64,000 nucleotides of DNA, from the NCBI RefSeq assembly GCF_002218195.1, contig NZ_CP022336.1, forward strand, positions 1,793,001-1,857,000. The letters run 5' to 3'. The notes below the pieces were generated by a model. The model saw only the letters and a program-made list of their open reading frames with translations. It searched no databases and was not told the DNA's origin. A program made the position numbers and the translations under genes. The stretch comes from Sphingorhabdus sp. SMR4y (GTDB lineage: Bacteria > Pseudomonadota > Alphaproteobacteria > Sphingomonadales > Sphingomonadaceae). How positions within the stretch are numbered: the stretch's first letter is position 1; the number at the start of each line of letters is the position of its first letter. This document shows, in pieces, positions 6,874 to 13,634 of the stretch.

Positions 6874-7080
6874 TCATGCGTCCAACTCGCCCAGAAAATT
6901 ATCAGGCAGCTTGACGCCCTGCTCCGTCGCCAAAGCAGCAAACTTCATTCGCTTGAGGATTGGAACGCCGCGAACTCGCCAATTGTGGAGTGTCTGCGAA
7001 GTGATGCCGAGCCGCTTCCTAACCGCTTCACCGCCAACGGCGTCGATTAGGGGGCTGTGTTTGTGATAATTCGTAGCCAT
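6874..7080 (-). CDS. Cro-like repressor (small HTH protein)
   Basis: 68 residues: HSPLIDAVGGEAVRKRLGIT, then SQTLHNWRVRGVPILKR, a helix-turn-helix of the Cro/YdaS type. It is the first leftward gene and diverges from the CI-like repressor, so it is the expected lytic-side regulator. The only usable ATG is at 7080, about seven bases from the -10 TATTGA, so the transcript appears to have no leader and no ribosome-binding site. Confidence 0.75.
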   Translation of the reverse strand: MATNYHKHSPLIDAVGGEAVRKRLGITSQTLHNWRVRGVPILKRMKFAALATEQGVKLPDNFLGELDA

Positions 7081-7082
7081 AA

Positions 7083-7112
7083 CAATTCAATACACGTTCC
7101 GTGGATTGATTG
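7083..7112. promoter_or_regulatory. Palindromic operator between cro and cI
   Basis: Imperfect inverted repeat centred on CACG-TTC-CGTG, with flanking ATTG/CAAT blocks that also pair (CAATtCAATaCACG against CGTGgATTGaTTG). It covers the spacer and -10 of the leftward promoter, so a dimeric repressor bound here would block cro. The half-site resembles the ACACG/GTGT palindromes at the rightward promoter near 7700. Confidence 0.6.
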
Positions 7113-7115
7113 CAA
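7087..7115 (-). promoter_or_regulatory. Leftward early promoter (PR-like)
   Basis: On the minus strand: -35 TTGCAA (7115-7110), a 17-base spacer and -10 TATTGA (7092-7087). Transcription would begin at about 7080, at or next to the A of the cro-like ATG, which predicts a leaderless message. Confidence 0.6.
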
Positions 7116-7151
7116 GCCCATTTCGTTGATAGATAAAAACGGTGGCGAGTC

Positions 7152-7164
7152 TATATTGCCCTGC
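7152..7164 (+). promoter_or_regulatory. Probable repressor promoter (PRM-like) -10
   Basis: TATATT at 7152-7157 lies eight bases before the repressor ATG at 7165, again predicting a leaderless transcript. The -35 is poor: TTGATA at 7126-7131 has 20-base spacing. A weak, activator-dependent promoter would fit a maintenance promoter, but this is inference. Confidence 0.4.
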
Positions 7165-7584
7165 ATGGTAGACATAAAAAGCATGGGCAAGCGTATCAAA
7201 GCTCGTATTGATGAAATCGGCCTGACGCAAAAGAGGGTAGCCGAGTTATCCGGCATATCCTCTCAGCGCCTCGGCAATTATGTGCAGGGCACACGCCCGC
7301 CAGATATTTGCACCCTGGCAAAGATCGCCAACGCCCTCGGTGTGTCAGTAGATTGGGTGCTAGGCCTTAGTGAACACGGCCCTGGGACCGACATTGAGCC
7401 AGTATTGCAACGTCTGCTGGTGCTAGACGGGATGGACGAGGCTCGGGCGGCGGTGCTGTCTCAAGTCGCTCAAGAAGCTCTAAGGCTATTGAACACCCTT
7501 CCTGATGATGTCGAGCATCGGGCGAAAGCTCATCTCGCTGTTCAGGCAATCTGGAATACGCGGCCTTCATCAAAGCCCTCTTGA
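7165..7584 (+). CDS. CI-like phage repressor without S24 domain
   Basis: 139 residues. Residues about 6-65 are a Cro/C1-type helix-turn-helix (IGLTQKRVAELSGISSQRLG, then NYVQGTRPPDICTLAKIAN and VDWVLGLS). The remaining 70 residues are helical, probably for dimerisation. No LexA/CI S24 self-cleaving peptidase is present, so induction should not work by RecA-stimulated self-cleavage. ATG at 7165 is preferred because of the -10 box eight bases upstream; ATG at 7183 (MGKRIKARI) is an alternative start. Confidence 0.75.
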   Translation: MVDIKSMGKRIKARIDEIGLTQKRVAELSGISSQRLGNYVQGTRPPDICTLAKIANALGVSVDWVLGLSEHGPGTDIEPVLQRLLVLDGMDEARAAVLSQVAQEALRLLNTLPDDVEHRAKAHLAVQAIWNTRPSSKPS

Positions 7585-7620
7585 TAGCATTATTAATCTT
7601 CATACAATCTCCTAGCGCGA

Positions 7621-7650
7621 CCCGAAAAACGAAGCCTAATGTTTTTCGGG
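7621..7650 (+). terminator. Terminator-like hairpin after cI
   Basis: Perfect 10-base stem CCCGAAAAAC/GTTTTTCGGG with a 10-base loop, 36 bases after the repressor stop; the T run GTTTTTTT comes 13 bases later. It would separate repressor transcription from the rightward early operon. Confidence 0.55.
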
Positions 7651-7684
7651 ATGTAGGAAAGCGTTTTTTTCGTCGAAATAAATA

Positions 7685-7732
7685 AACACGCTATGTGTTG
7701 ACACGCTCCACACAGTGTGTATAACAAGCTTC
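7685..7732 (+). promoter_or_regulatory. Rightward early promoter (PL-like) with operators
   Basis: Strong sigma-70 promoter: -35 TTGACA (7698-7703), 16-base spacer, -10 TATAAC (7720-7725), start near 7732. Two palindromes overlap it: AACAC-gctat-GTGTT (7685-7699) and CACAC-a-GTGTG (7709-7719). Repressor binding to either would block the polymerase. The ACAC half-sites resemble the operator at 7083-7112. Confidence 0.75.
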
Positions 7733-7754
7733 AAGAGACAACTTGGAGCTGAAC

Positions 7755-8288
7755 ATGACCACACCAAAAAAATATGAGTTCACCGGCGAGACCAAAGAAC
7801 ACTTTGGCGTCACTCTGAAGCAAATCCGGCTTCTAGTAGATATTGCGGCCCTCGGGCTATCCGCAGGCACTGTCGGCGGTTGGATCGAGAAAGAGGATAA
7901 TCTTTCGCATAATGGCGATGCGTGGGTCTATGGCAATGCGCTGGTCTCTGGCGATGCGCGGGTCTCTGGCAATGCGCTGGTCTCTGGCGATGCGCGGGTC
8001 TCTGGCGATGCGCGGGTCTCTGGCAGTGCGCGGGTCTCTGGCGATGCACGGGTCTCTAAAACTAACATAACAGCGAACCGCAGCGACGGATATATATTCT
8101 CGGTTTGCGCAACTCCAGATGGACCCCGTATCATCGCCGGTTGCAGATATTTCACCTACGCGGAAGCTATAAAGCACTGGCGCGAAACTCGCGGCGGCAC
8201 ACAGCTTGGCGAGGAAAGCCTGTTGTTGGTTAAGCACTTGAAGGCGATGGCTAAACTAAATGGCCTCGACAAGAAGGCGTCATCATGA
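7755..8288 (+). CDS. Phage hexapeptide-repeat protein
   Basis: 177 residues, first gene of the rightward operon; ATG at 7755 follows GGAG. The N-terminus (KKYEFTGETKEHFGVTLKQI) and GGWIEKEDNLSHNGDAWVYG match a widespread phage family with left-handed beta-helix repeats. Residues about 54-101 are eight hexapeptide units of the type GDARVS/GNALVS, encoded by an 18-base tandem repeat. The C-terminal domain (SVCATPDGPRIIAGCRYFTY) is non-repetitive. Function is unknown; copies in other phages vary in repeat number. Confidence 0.7.
   Translation: MTTPKKYEFTGETKEHFGVTLKQIRLLVDIAALGLSAGTVGGWIEKEDNLSHNGDAWVYGNALVSGDARVSGNALVSGDARVSGDARVSGSARVSGDARVSKTNITANRSDGYIFSVCATPDGPRIIAGCRYFTYAEAIKHWRETRGGTQLGEESLLLVKHLKAMAKLNGLDKKASS
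7914..8057 (+). repeat. 18-base tandem repeat (8 units)
   Basis: Eight in-frame 18-base units of the form GGCGATGCGCGGGTCTCT, with variants GGCAATGCGCTGG and GGCAGTGCGCGG. Because 18 is a multiple of three, the repeat opens several frames on both strands, which produces spurious ORFs there. Confidence 0.9.
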
Positions 8289-8629
8289 CCGACACCCGCA
8301 TACAAGCGCAGGTGACGCAAGCCGATCGTGACGCTGCGGATGAATGGACATTCATAGAATGTATGCGGTGCAGCGAATACGAGGGTGATTTTGGAGCGGA
8401 CCTTGCTGCCGACTTCGCCGCCCACCGTATCGCAGCCCTCGACGGCCTAAACCCCGACGCCATTGCCGATGTTGTGGAGGCTTTGCGGGAGGCTCGTGCG
8501 ACAATTAACGAGATGGCGCGACCTTCAACTGGCAGTAAATTAAAGCCCAGCATGGAAATGTGGGCGGAATGTGTCGCCGTTGAAAAGCGATGCAGGGACG
8601 CACTCGCCAAGCTGGAGGCGCAGTCATGA
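8285..8629 (+). CDS. Hypothetical phage protein (114 aa)
   Basis: 114 residues, helical and acidic, with the segment DEWTFIECMRCSEYEGDFGA (one CxxC-like pair) and GLNPDAIADVVEALREARAT. The latter resembles ALxxARxxL segments common in phage early proteins. ATGA overlaps on both sides support start and stop. Function unknown. Confidence 0.6.
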   Translation: MTDTRIQAQVTQADRDAADEWTFIECMRCSEYEGDFGADLAADFAAHRIAALDGLNPDAIADVVEALREARATINEMARPSTGSKLKPSMEMWAECVAVEKRCRDALAKLEAQS

Positions 8630-8811
8630 GTATGCCCGCAGCATGGCAAGCCGGTTACGACTGGGGTTATGGCAAGGGGCCATTTGCGGGCCTGTCGGCA
8701 ATGGAAGCGCCAGAAGCGGCAGGCTATCCAATAGATGACGATGCGAACTCCGAGCTGTGGGATGCGGGGGCAGAAGCCGCGCTAAACGAGCAAATGGAGG
8801 CATCCCAATGA
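8626..8811 (+). CDS. Hypothetical phage protein (61 aa)
   Basis: 61 residues starting MSMPAAWQAGYDWGYGKGPF; the AGYDWG pattern and acidic C-terminus are seen in small phage proteins of unknown role. Start chosen by ATGA overlap at 8626, stop overlaps the next gene by ATGA. Confidence 0.6.
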   Translation: MSMPAAWQAGYDWGYGKGPFAGLSAMEAPEAAGYPIDDDANSELWDAGAEAALNEQMEASQ

Positions 8812-9056
8812 CCACCCTCAACAAAATCCGCCAAGCATACGAATTGCTTGAAGCCGCCACGAAAGACGACGCTCTTTCGGACAAGGCGCACGACGCGATT
8901 ATCGAAAGCCTGTCAGCCGTTGACGACGCGCTGGCACTGGCAACCCCATGCTTTGAGGACAGCTACGGCAACGTGATCGACCTCGACGCGGCAGCACGGC
9001 GCAACATGATCGAAGCTTATGGCAATGATTTAGCGAAGGAGGCCCGTCATGGGTAA
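8808..9056 (+). CDS. Hypothetical phage protein (82 aa)
   Basis: 82 residues starting MTTLNKIRQAYELLEAATKD, acidic and helical, with AIIESLSAVDDALALA in the middle. GGAGG precedes ATG at 8808, which overlaps the previous stop. No family assignment. Confidence 0.6.
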   Translation: MTTLNKIRQAYELLEAATKDDALSDKAHDAIIESLSAVDDALALATPCFEDSYGNVIDLDAAARRNMIEAYGNDLAKEARHG

Positions 9057-9807
9057 GGCCCGCGAACAAATGCAGCGGCAGCGTGATGAAAGCGAACGCC
9101 TGCTGGAATGGAACCGCGCCGCGACAATCCGGCAGCTACAGGCCGATTTTGAGAAACCAGAGAGTTTGGCTAGATTGATGGAATACAATCCTGATAGCGG
9201 AGCGCTAAAGTGGCGCGCCAGGATGCCGGAAATGTTTGCGGTGAAGTATAGACAGCCAGAGGCCCAATGTGCCGCATGGAATACGCGATGGGCTGGAAAG
9301 CCTGCTTTAAATTGTCAGGACAAAAGCGGCTACAGGCACGGGCGCGTCAATCGCAAAAAGGTTTATGCTCATCGCGCCGCTTGGGAGATATTCCACGGAT
9401 CGCCGCCAGAAAACCAAATCGACCACATTAACGGCGTCAGGAATGACAATCGAATAGCCAATTTGAGAGACGTGACTTGTTCGCAAAATCTTCAAAATGC
9501 GAAGCTGAGAACATCCAACTCTTCTGGCTGCACTGGCGTCTCGTTTAATGGACAACTCCAAAAGTGGGAAACATACATAATTGTTGATTCCAAACAAATT
9601 CGCCTCGGCATGTTTGCAGATTTCGACGACGCCGTAGCAGCCAGAAAGAAGGCTGAACGGGTGCATGGCTTTCACCCCAACCACGGCAGGTCCGAACAAG
9701 ATTTGCGCGCCGCTGGAATGAGTTGGGAACAAGTTTGGGACGCAAAGAACGCAGAGTTTTTCGACCCTGAAATATTCCGGTCTATCCAGCAGGAGACAGA
9801 AGCATGA
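9049..9807 (+). CDS. HNH endonuclease with AP2 domain
   Basis: 252 residues. The HNH core is at about 100-150: VYAHRAAWEIFHGSPPENQI, then DHINGVRNDNRIANLRDVTC, the HNH_3 pattern. It is followed by an AP2-type DNA-binding domain at about 152-205 (SSGCTGVSFNGQLQKWETYI and LGMFADFDDAVAARKKAE). This is a classic free-standing homing-endonuclease layout. About 60 residues precede the core and about 40 follow the AP2 domain (EQDLRAAGMSWEQVWDAKN), longer than usual, which hints at fusion with a phage gene it may have invaded. The start overlaps the upstream gene by eight bases. Confidence 0.85.
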   Translation: MGKAREQMQRQRDESERLLEWNRAATIRQLQADFEKPESLARLMEYNPDSGALKWRARMPEMFAVKYRQPEAQCAAWNTRWAGKPALNCQDKSGYRHGRVNRKKVYAHRAAWEIFHGSPPENQIDHINGVRNDNRIANLRDVTCSQNLQNAKLRTSNSSGCTGVSFNGQLQKWETYIIVDSKQIRLGMFADFDDAVAARKKAERVHGFHPNHGRSEQDLRAAGMSWEQVWDAKNAEFFDPEIFRSIQQETEA

Positions 9808-10100
9808 AATTCGATTTTTGGAGACTTTTACCGCCATATTGGATGCAAAATCAGCGGACAGATTATGAATGGGATTCCGCGCTATCTGCTGCAATCGATA
9901 GGTTCGGCGTGGAGGAGGTGAATTATTATCTCTGCCGTATAGGCGGTGTCGCCGTCTGGATACAAAATTACCCTTATGCTTACGGCAGTATGCATAATGG
10001 CGGAGTTGATTTTCTTCCCACCGTATCAACCCGGAAGAAGTTGCGCAAGGCTGTGGCAAAGGCTCGCATCACAGCCCTTCCAGAAGGCTGGCAATCATGA
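9804..10100 (+). CDS. Hypothetical phage protein (98 aa)
   Basis: 98 residues rich in Trp and Tyr (FDFWRLLPPYWMQNQRTDYE), ending with KLRKAVAKARITALPEGW. No transmembrane segment is obvious. Coupled to both neighbours by ATGA. Function unknown. Confidence 0.6.
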   Translation: MKFDFWRLLPPYWMQNQRTDYEWDSALSAAIDRFGVEEVNYYLCRIGGVAVWIQNYPYAYGSMHNGGVDFLPTVSTRKKLRKAVAKARITALPEGWQS

Positions 10101-10210
10101 CCCGCGCAATAGCAGCATTTCGTCACGGCGACCCTATGGAAGCCCTGCTTATCCTTGCCGGTATATTCGGAACTGCGGTTGCGGTGACGGGATTGGCGGT
10201 GGTGTTGTGA
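10097..10210 (+). CDS. Small membrane peptide (37 aa)
   Basis: 37-codon gene starting MTRAIAAFRHGDPMEALLIL. Residues 15-37 form one hydrophobic span, so it is a likely single-pass membrane peptide. ATG overlaps the previous stop; its TGA overlaps the GTG start of the next gene, filling the operon exactly. Confidence 0.6.
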   Translation: MTRAIAAFRHGDPMEALLILAGIFGTAVAVTGLAVVL

Positions 10211-10545
10211 AAATCGAGCCACTTTCAGAGCGAACCCAAATGATATTATTGTCGCCCGTTCTCATTCCTTGTGCAGCCGCAATGCTTGTAGCCGTTGCCA
10301 CATTGGGTCCGTTTGTATGGTTAACCTATCGGGCAAACGAGATATACGAGATCCGCCAAAAACGCAAAGGTTTGCACAAGTGGTTCGCATGGAGGCCTGT
10401 CCGCCTGAAAGGATTCTGGTTCGACCGGAAGGATAGTTTTGTTTGGCTTGAAACCGTCGAGCGCGAATATCAACTGGGCTGGGTGTATCGGTTCGTTGGC
10501 GAGAAAGACTTTTATCAACGCCGTGATCGTGGGGCTAAGCCATGA
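10207..10545 (+). CDS. Small membrane protein, GTG start (112 aa)
   Basis: 112 residues beginning VKIEPLSERTQMILLSPVLI at a GTG that overlaps the preceding TGA. One long hydrophobic stretch (about 12-40) forms one or two spans; the rest is cytosolic-looking and rich in Trp, Arg and Lys (RLKGFWFDRKDSFVW). Function unknown. Confidence 0.6.
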   Translation: MKIEPLSERTQMILLSPVLIPCAAAMLVAVATLGPFVWLTYRANEIYEIRQKRKGLHKWFAWRPVRLKGFWFDRKDSFVWLETVEREYQLGWVYRFVGEKDFYQRRDRGAKP

Positions 10546-10688
10546 CCAAACAAGCAAACAGCGACCGCATCCCTCCCCAGGACGACGACATACCAGAATG
10601 GCACACAGCCCCGCACGATTGGCGGAGCCTGCCCATTGACGAGATAATGCACAGGAGATTTAATTATGACCGCAATTGCCAAAACTAA
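10542..10688 (+). CDS. Small acidic phage protein (48 aa)
   Basis: 48 residues starting MTKQANSDRIPPQDDDIPEW. It starts by ATGA overlap with the preceding gene and overlaps the ERF gene start by 23 bases in another frame; the ERF ribosome-binding site lies inside it. Likely coupled to ERF translation. Function unknown. Confidence 0.55.
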   Translation: MTKQANSDRIPPQDDDIPEWHTAPHDWRSLPIDEIMHRRFNYDRNCQN

Positions 10689-11517
10689 AGACGCGGACAT
10701 TCAGCCGGTAGACTACCAGACTGGGTTGCTATCCGTGATCGAGCGCGCCGCGTCTGACCCGACAGTTGACGTTGACAAAATGGAGCGCCTGCTTGCCATG
10801 CAAGAGCGCGTTATGGAGCGCCAAGCCAAGGCAGACTTTACCGCTGCGAAGCTGGCGATGCAACCTGAATTGCCCTCAATCACAATGAAGGGCAAGATTG
10901 TCATTAAAGAAAAGAATGGTGATAAGATTATCCAGTCGACCCCGTTTGCTCGGTTCGAGGATATTCACGAAGCCGTCATGCCGATTTTGCAGCGCCACGG
11001 CTTTGATCTGAAATTCAAGAACAGCACCACCGAAAGCGGCAAGCCGGTCGTCACCACGATCTTGGAGCATAGCAGCGGCCATAGCGACAGCACAGAATTT
11101 GAACTTCCTATGGACAGCAGCGGCAGCAAGAACAACGTGCAGGCTATCGGTTCCAGCACCAGCTACGGCAAGCGCTACGGCACACTGTCAATCCTGAACT
11201 TGCGCGTTCATGGCGAGGATGACGACGCGCAGACGGTAACAAAGGAATTTGTTGAAGCCGACAAGCCTTGGGTGACTGGCCCTGCCAAGAACAAAACTGC
11301 TTTGAAGAAAATGGCGCGTGAATTTGGCCTTGAAGTCGGCGACATTGAAGACACCGAAACGCTCGATTTGCTGCTCAATTCAAAAGAGTCAAAAGAGCTT
11401 ATCGGTCAGATCATGACCAACCTGCCCTTATGGTGGGAAGGTGACGGCGGCGACAACAAAGGCGTTGAAGGCGTTATCCGACAGAAGCGCGATGAACTGC
11501 GGTTAGCTGGCAAATGA
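10666..11517 (+). CDS. erf: ERF-family single-strand annealing recombinase
   Basis: 283 residues. The central part (about 45-175) matches the ERF superfamily: HEAVMPILQRHGFDLKFKNS, a beta-rich core (GKPVVTTILEHSSGHS) and GSSTSYGKRYGTLSILNL, which corresponds to the SYGRRYALxxLL signature. These proteins anneal complementary single strands in phage homologous recombination and genome circularisation. AGGAGA lies eight bases before the ATG. NinB and a DUF968-type nuclease follow in the same operon. Confidence 0.88.
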   Translation: MTAIAKTKDADIQPVDYQTGLLSVIERAASDPTVDVDKMERLLAMQERVMERQAKADFTAAKLAMQPELPSITMKGKIVIKEKNGDKIIQSTPFARFEDIHEAVMPILQRHGFDLKFKNSTTESGKPVVTTILEHSSGHSDSTEFELPMDSSGSKNNVQAIGSSTSYGKRYGTLSILNLRVHGEDDDAQTVTKEFVEADKPWVTGPAKNKTALKKMAREFGLEVGDIEDTETLDLLLNSKESKELIGQIMTNLPLWWEGDGGDNKGVEGVIRQKRDELRLAGK

Positions 11518-11822
11518 TCGACATGGCCGAAATAGAAGAAATGCGGGAGCGCGGCCTGTCCTACCGGCAGATCGGCAACAAGCTGGGCATATCACATAAT
11601 ATGGTTTGCCACTACTGCCACGAGCACGGAATTGTTGGCCCGAATGACTTTAGCCGCCCGTCCAAGAAATACCCGCCGGAGATAGACGCGCACATTCTGC
11701 AAATGCGGGAGCAGGGCATAGGCTATCGCCAGATCGCCGCCGAATTGGACGCGCCGGAAACGTCAATCCGTAACCGTATGCGGACAATGGCGCGCCGTGA
11801 ACTTTTGGAGGAAGCAGCATGA
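11514..11822 (+). CDS. Double helix-turn-helix protein
   Basis: 102 residues with two similar units: EIEEMRERGLSYRQIGNKLG (1-25) and AHILQMREQGIGYRQIAAEL (55-80), each with the following recognition helix (ISHNMVCHYC and APETSIRNRM). This duplicated sigma-region-4/GcrA-like arrangement suggests binding to a repeated or palindromic site. Located between recombination genes; the target is unknown. Confidence 0.65.
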   Translation: MIDMAEIEEMRERGLSYRQIGNKLGISHNMVCHYCHEHGIVGPNDFSRPSKKYPPEIDAHILQMREQGIGYRQIAAELDAPETSIRNRMRTMARRELLEEAA

Positions 11823-12100
11823 ACCACGCAGATGATTACAAGGCAATCAACGCAATCGGCGAACAGATCGCGTCTTTTCGTGCTAGCGATGAAACCGCGC
11901 TGGTTGTCGGCTTCGGCAGCCACAAAGGCTCGCCAGGATGCGAAAGCGGCTCTTTGAGTGTCACGGTCCGCAAGGGCGGGTTTGAGGCCACTAGCGAGGC
12001 TCTACGGCTTGGCGATGCCATCTTTCTGGCGCGGGGCAAGGTCAATCGGGAGATAGAGGCGGATCGCGCTGCAAAGGAAAAGGCGAAGGCAGAGGTATGA
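11819..12100 (+). CDS. Hypothetical phage protein (93 aa)
   Basis: 93 residues. The first part is HADDYKAINAIGEQIASFRA; a beta-rich middle (ETALVVGFGSHKGSPGC) is followed by an Ala/Lys-rich helix. Joined by ATGA overlaps to neighbours. No assigned family. Confidence 0.6.
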   Translation: MNHADDYKAINAIGEQIASFRASDETALVVGFGSHKGSPGCESGSLSVTVRKGGFEATSEALRLGDAIFLARGKVNREIEADRAAKEKAKAEV

Positions 12101-12444
12101 CCGGCGCGCTCTCCAAGCATCACAAATTCGGCAGGGTTAAGGAAAAATATAACCGTATCCCGAACGCGAAGGAGCGCGCCTTTCATCTTTATTTGATCGA
12201 CAATGAACTGTGCGTCTGTGGCTGTGGCCGCAAAGCAGAATGCGTCCATCATCCGTTGCAACGTCATCCAGAACAGCGGTGGCGTCGGGATCATGAGTTT
12301 GTCGTCCCGATGGCGGATGAATGCCACCGGAGCCTTCACGGGTCGGGAAACGAGCGTTCGTGGGTTGATGGTCGGGGAATTGGACATTTGCCGCTGCTAG
12401 CCGCTGGCTACAGGGTGCAGGGAATTTATGCGGGGATATTGTAA
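12097..12444 (+). CDS. DUF968/Ref-like HNH recombination nuclease
   Basis: 115 residues. It contains LCVCGCGRKAECVHHPLQRH and RRDHEFVVPMADECHRSLHG, with the paired His and Cys residues of the DUF968/Ref-type HNH fold: CxC, HH, DHxxVP, CHxxLH. In other phages this family acts with ERF or RecA proteins during recombination. The gene lies directly before ninB and overlaps it as TAATG. Confidence 0.75.
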   Translation: MTGALSKHHKFGRVKEKYNRIPNAKERAFHLYLIDNELCVCGCGRKAECVHHPLQRHPEQRWRRDHEFVVPMADECHRSLHGSGNERSWVDGRGIGHLPLLAAGYRVQGIYAGIL

Positions 12445-12935
12445 TGGCGCATCGGATCATAAACAACCAGGCTGATCTAACCGCATTCGTGACAATGCTG
12501 GATAGCCTCAAACTTCCGTTTACGGTCGAATGGGTGCAGGGCCGCGACCGGAGCAAGGACCAGAACGCCTTGCAATTCCTGTGGGCTACGGAAGCGGCTG
12601 ACCAGCTTGTCGACAGCACGGCAGAGGAAATCCGCCACCGCTGGAAGCTGGAGCATGGCGTCCCGATCCTGCGCGAAGATAGCGGAGAGTTTCGGGAGAT
12701 ATACGACAAGGCAATCAAGCCCCTGCCCTATGAAATGAAGATCGCCGCAATGGCCTTTATTCCGGTGACTAGCGAAATGAAGGTCCGGCAAATGGTCCGG
12801 TATCTGGACACGGTGCAGCGTGAATGCCTGCAAATGGGAATAAGGCTGACTGATCCAGACCCGATGCTGGCGACTTATCAGAAGCGGTATCGGGCCAAAG
12901 ACACGATTGATGAAGTTTTAACAGAAGGAAAATGA
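12444..12935 (+). CDS. ninB: NinB recombination mediator
   Basis: 163 residues matching NinB (lambda Orf): [20 protein letters not shown] and [19 protein letters not shown] near the start and centre, then [19 protein letters not shown]. Orf-type proteins bind single-stranded DNA and help load annealing recombinases. Start overlaps the preceding nuclease gene. Confidence 0.88.
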   Translation: MAHRIINNQADLTAFVTMLDSLKLPFTVEWVQGRDRSKDQNALQFLWATEAADQLVDSTAEEIRHRWKLEHGVPILREDSGEFREIYDKAIKPLPYEMKIAAMAFIPVTSEMKVRQMVRYLDTVQRECLQMGIRLTDPDPMLATYQKRYRAKDTIDEVLTEGK

Positions 12936-12936
12936 A

Positions 12937-13176
12937 ATGACAGACTTAGTAGCAGCCGACCAACTACGCCTCTTTATCGAACGGATCGAGCGCCTTGAAG
13001 AAGAAAAGCAGGGCATGGCGGATGATATCCGCGACGTTTATTCCGAGGCAAAATCACAAGGCTATGACGCCAAGATTATGAAGAAGGTTGTCGCCCTCCG
13101 CAAGATGGAGGCCCACGACCGGCAGGAAATGGAAGCTATTCTGGACACCTACAAAGATGCACTTGGATTGAGTTAA
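12937..13176 (+). CDS. gapR: GapR-family DNA-binding protein (DUF2312)
   Basis: 79 residues nearly all matching the GapR/DUF2312 family: [20 protein letters not shown], then [20 protein letters not shown] and [14 protein letters not shown]. GapR of Caulobacter is a nucleoid protein that tracks overtwisted DNA ahead of replication forks. A phage copy may aid phage replication or interfere with the host protein; that is inference. AAGGA precedes the start. Confidence 0.88.
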   Translation: MTDLVAADQLRLFIERIERLEEEKQGMADDIRDVYSEAKSQGYDAKIMKKVVALRKMEAHDRQEMEAILDTYKDALGLS

Positions 13177-13224
13177 CCAACAGGGGCGGGCGGTAAAACG
13201 TCCGTCCCGTGAAAGGAATAGATT

Positions 13225-13398
13225 GTGAAGCATGAATACGAAATGGAGTGTGTGTCCATCTACAAAAGTCCGGGACACCTGTCTGCGAAATTCCGTCCGG
13301 AGGGCGACTTTTACACAGAGGTCCATTTAAGCTTTGAAAACGCTGGCGAATGGGACGTTGGCGACAAAATCAAGGTAACGCTGGAGCGTCTGCCATGA
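13225..13398 (+). CDS. Small phage protein, GTG start (57 aa)
   Basis: 57 residues reading (GTG)KHEYEMECVSIYKSPG, ending GEWDVGDKIKVTLERLP. AAGGAA lies ten bases upstream of the GTG, and the TGA overlaps the next start by ATGA. The alternating hydrophobic pattern suggests a small beta-barrel. Function unknown. Confidence 0.6.
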   Translation: MKHEYEMECVSIYKSPGHLSAKFRPEGDFYTEVHLSFENAGEWDVGDKIKVTLERLP

Positions 13399-13634
13399 CC
13401 TACCTATCCCCACGGTCATACCTCAATACGGACATGAAGGATGACGGGCAGCGCGGCTATCAACCGCAATATCACTCCGACACAGTGAACCGTTGCCCTG
13501 GTTGCGGTCGATCACACTGGCACGTTGGCCGGATAAGCGCCGAATGCGCCCACTGCGAAACAGCCCTGCCGCTGGCGATGGTGGCAAGCCAGCCCATGCA
13601 GCCGCGTTATACCGAGATTGGAGCGAAGCAATGA
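13395..13634 (+). CDS. Phage copy of sphingomonad zinc-ribbon protein
   Basis: 79 residues with two CxxC pairs (CPGCG at about 34-37 and CAHC at about 51-54), giving a zinc-ribbon. It is a close homologue of the chromosomal protein at 51281-51541. Over 55 aligned residues, from RGYQP to the final TE, I count 49 identities. The shared N-terminal YLSPRS and the long invariant block SHWHVGRISAECA suggest a conserved partner-binding surface. Function is unknown. Start overlaps the preceding stop by ATGA. Confidence 0.75.
   Translation: MTYLSPRSYLNTDMKDDGQRGYQPQYHSDTVNRCPGCGRSHWHVGRISAECAHCETALPLAMVASQPMQPRYTEIGAKQ

Noticed and set aside
7914-8057. Tandem repeat as a possible CRISPR array
   Set aside because: Units are contiguous 18-mers without spacers and keep frame in a known hexapeptide-repeat protein.
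7810-8237. Minus-strand frames rich in repeated Arg/Pro/His or Ile/Ala/Arg units
   Set aside because: Artefacts of the 18-base repeat being open in several frames.
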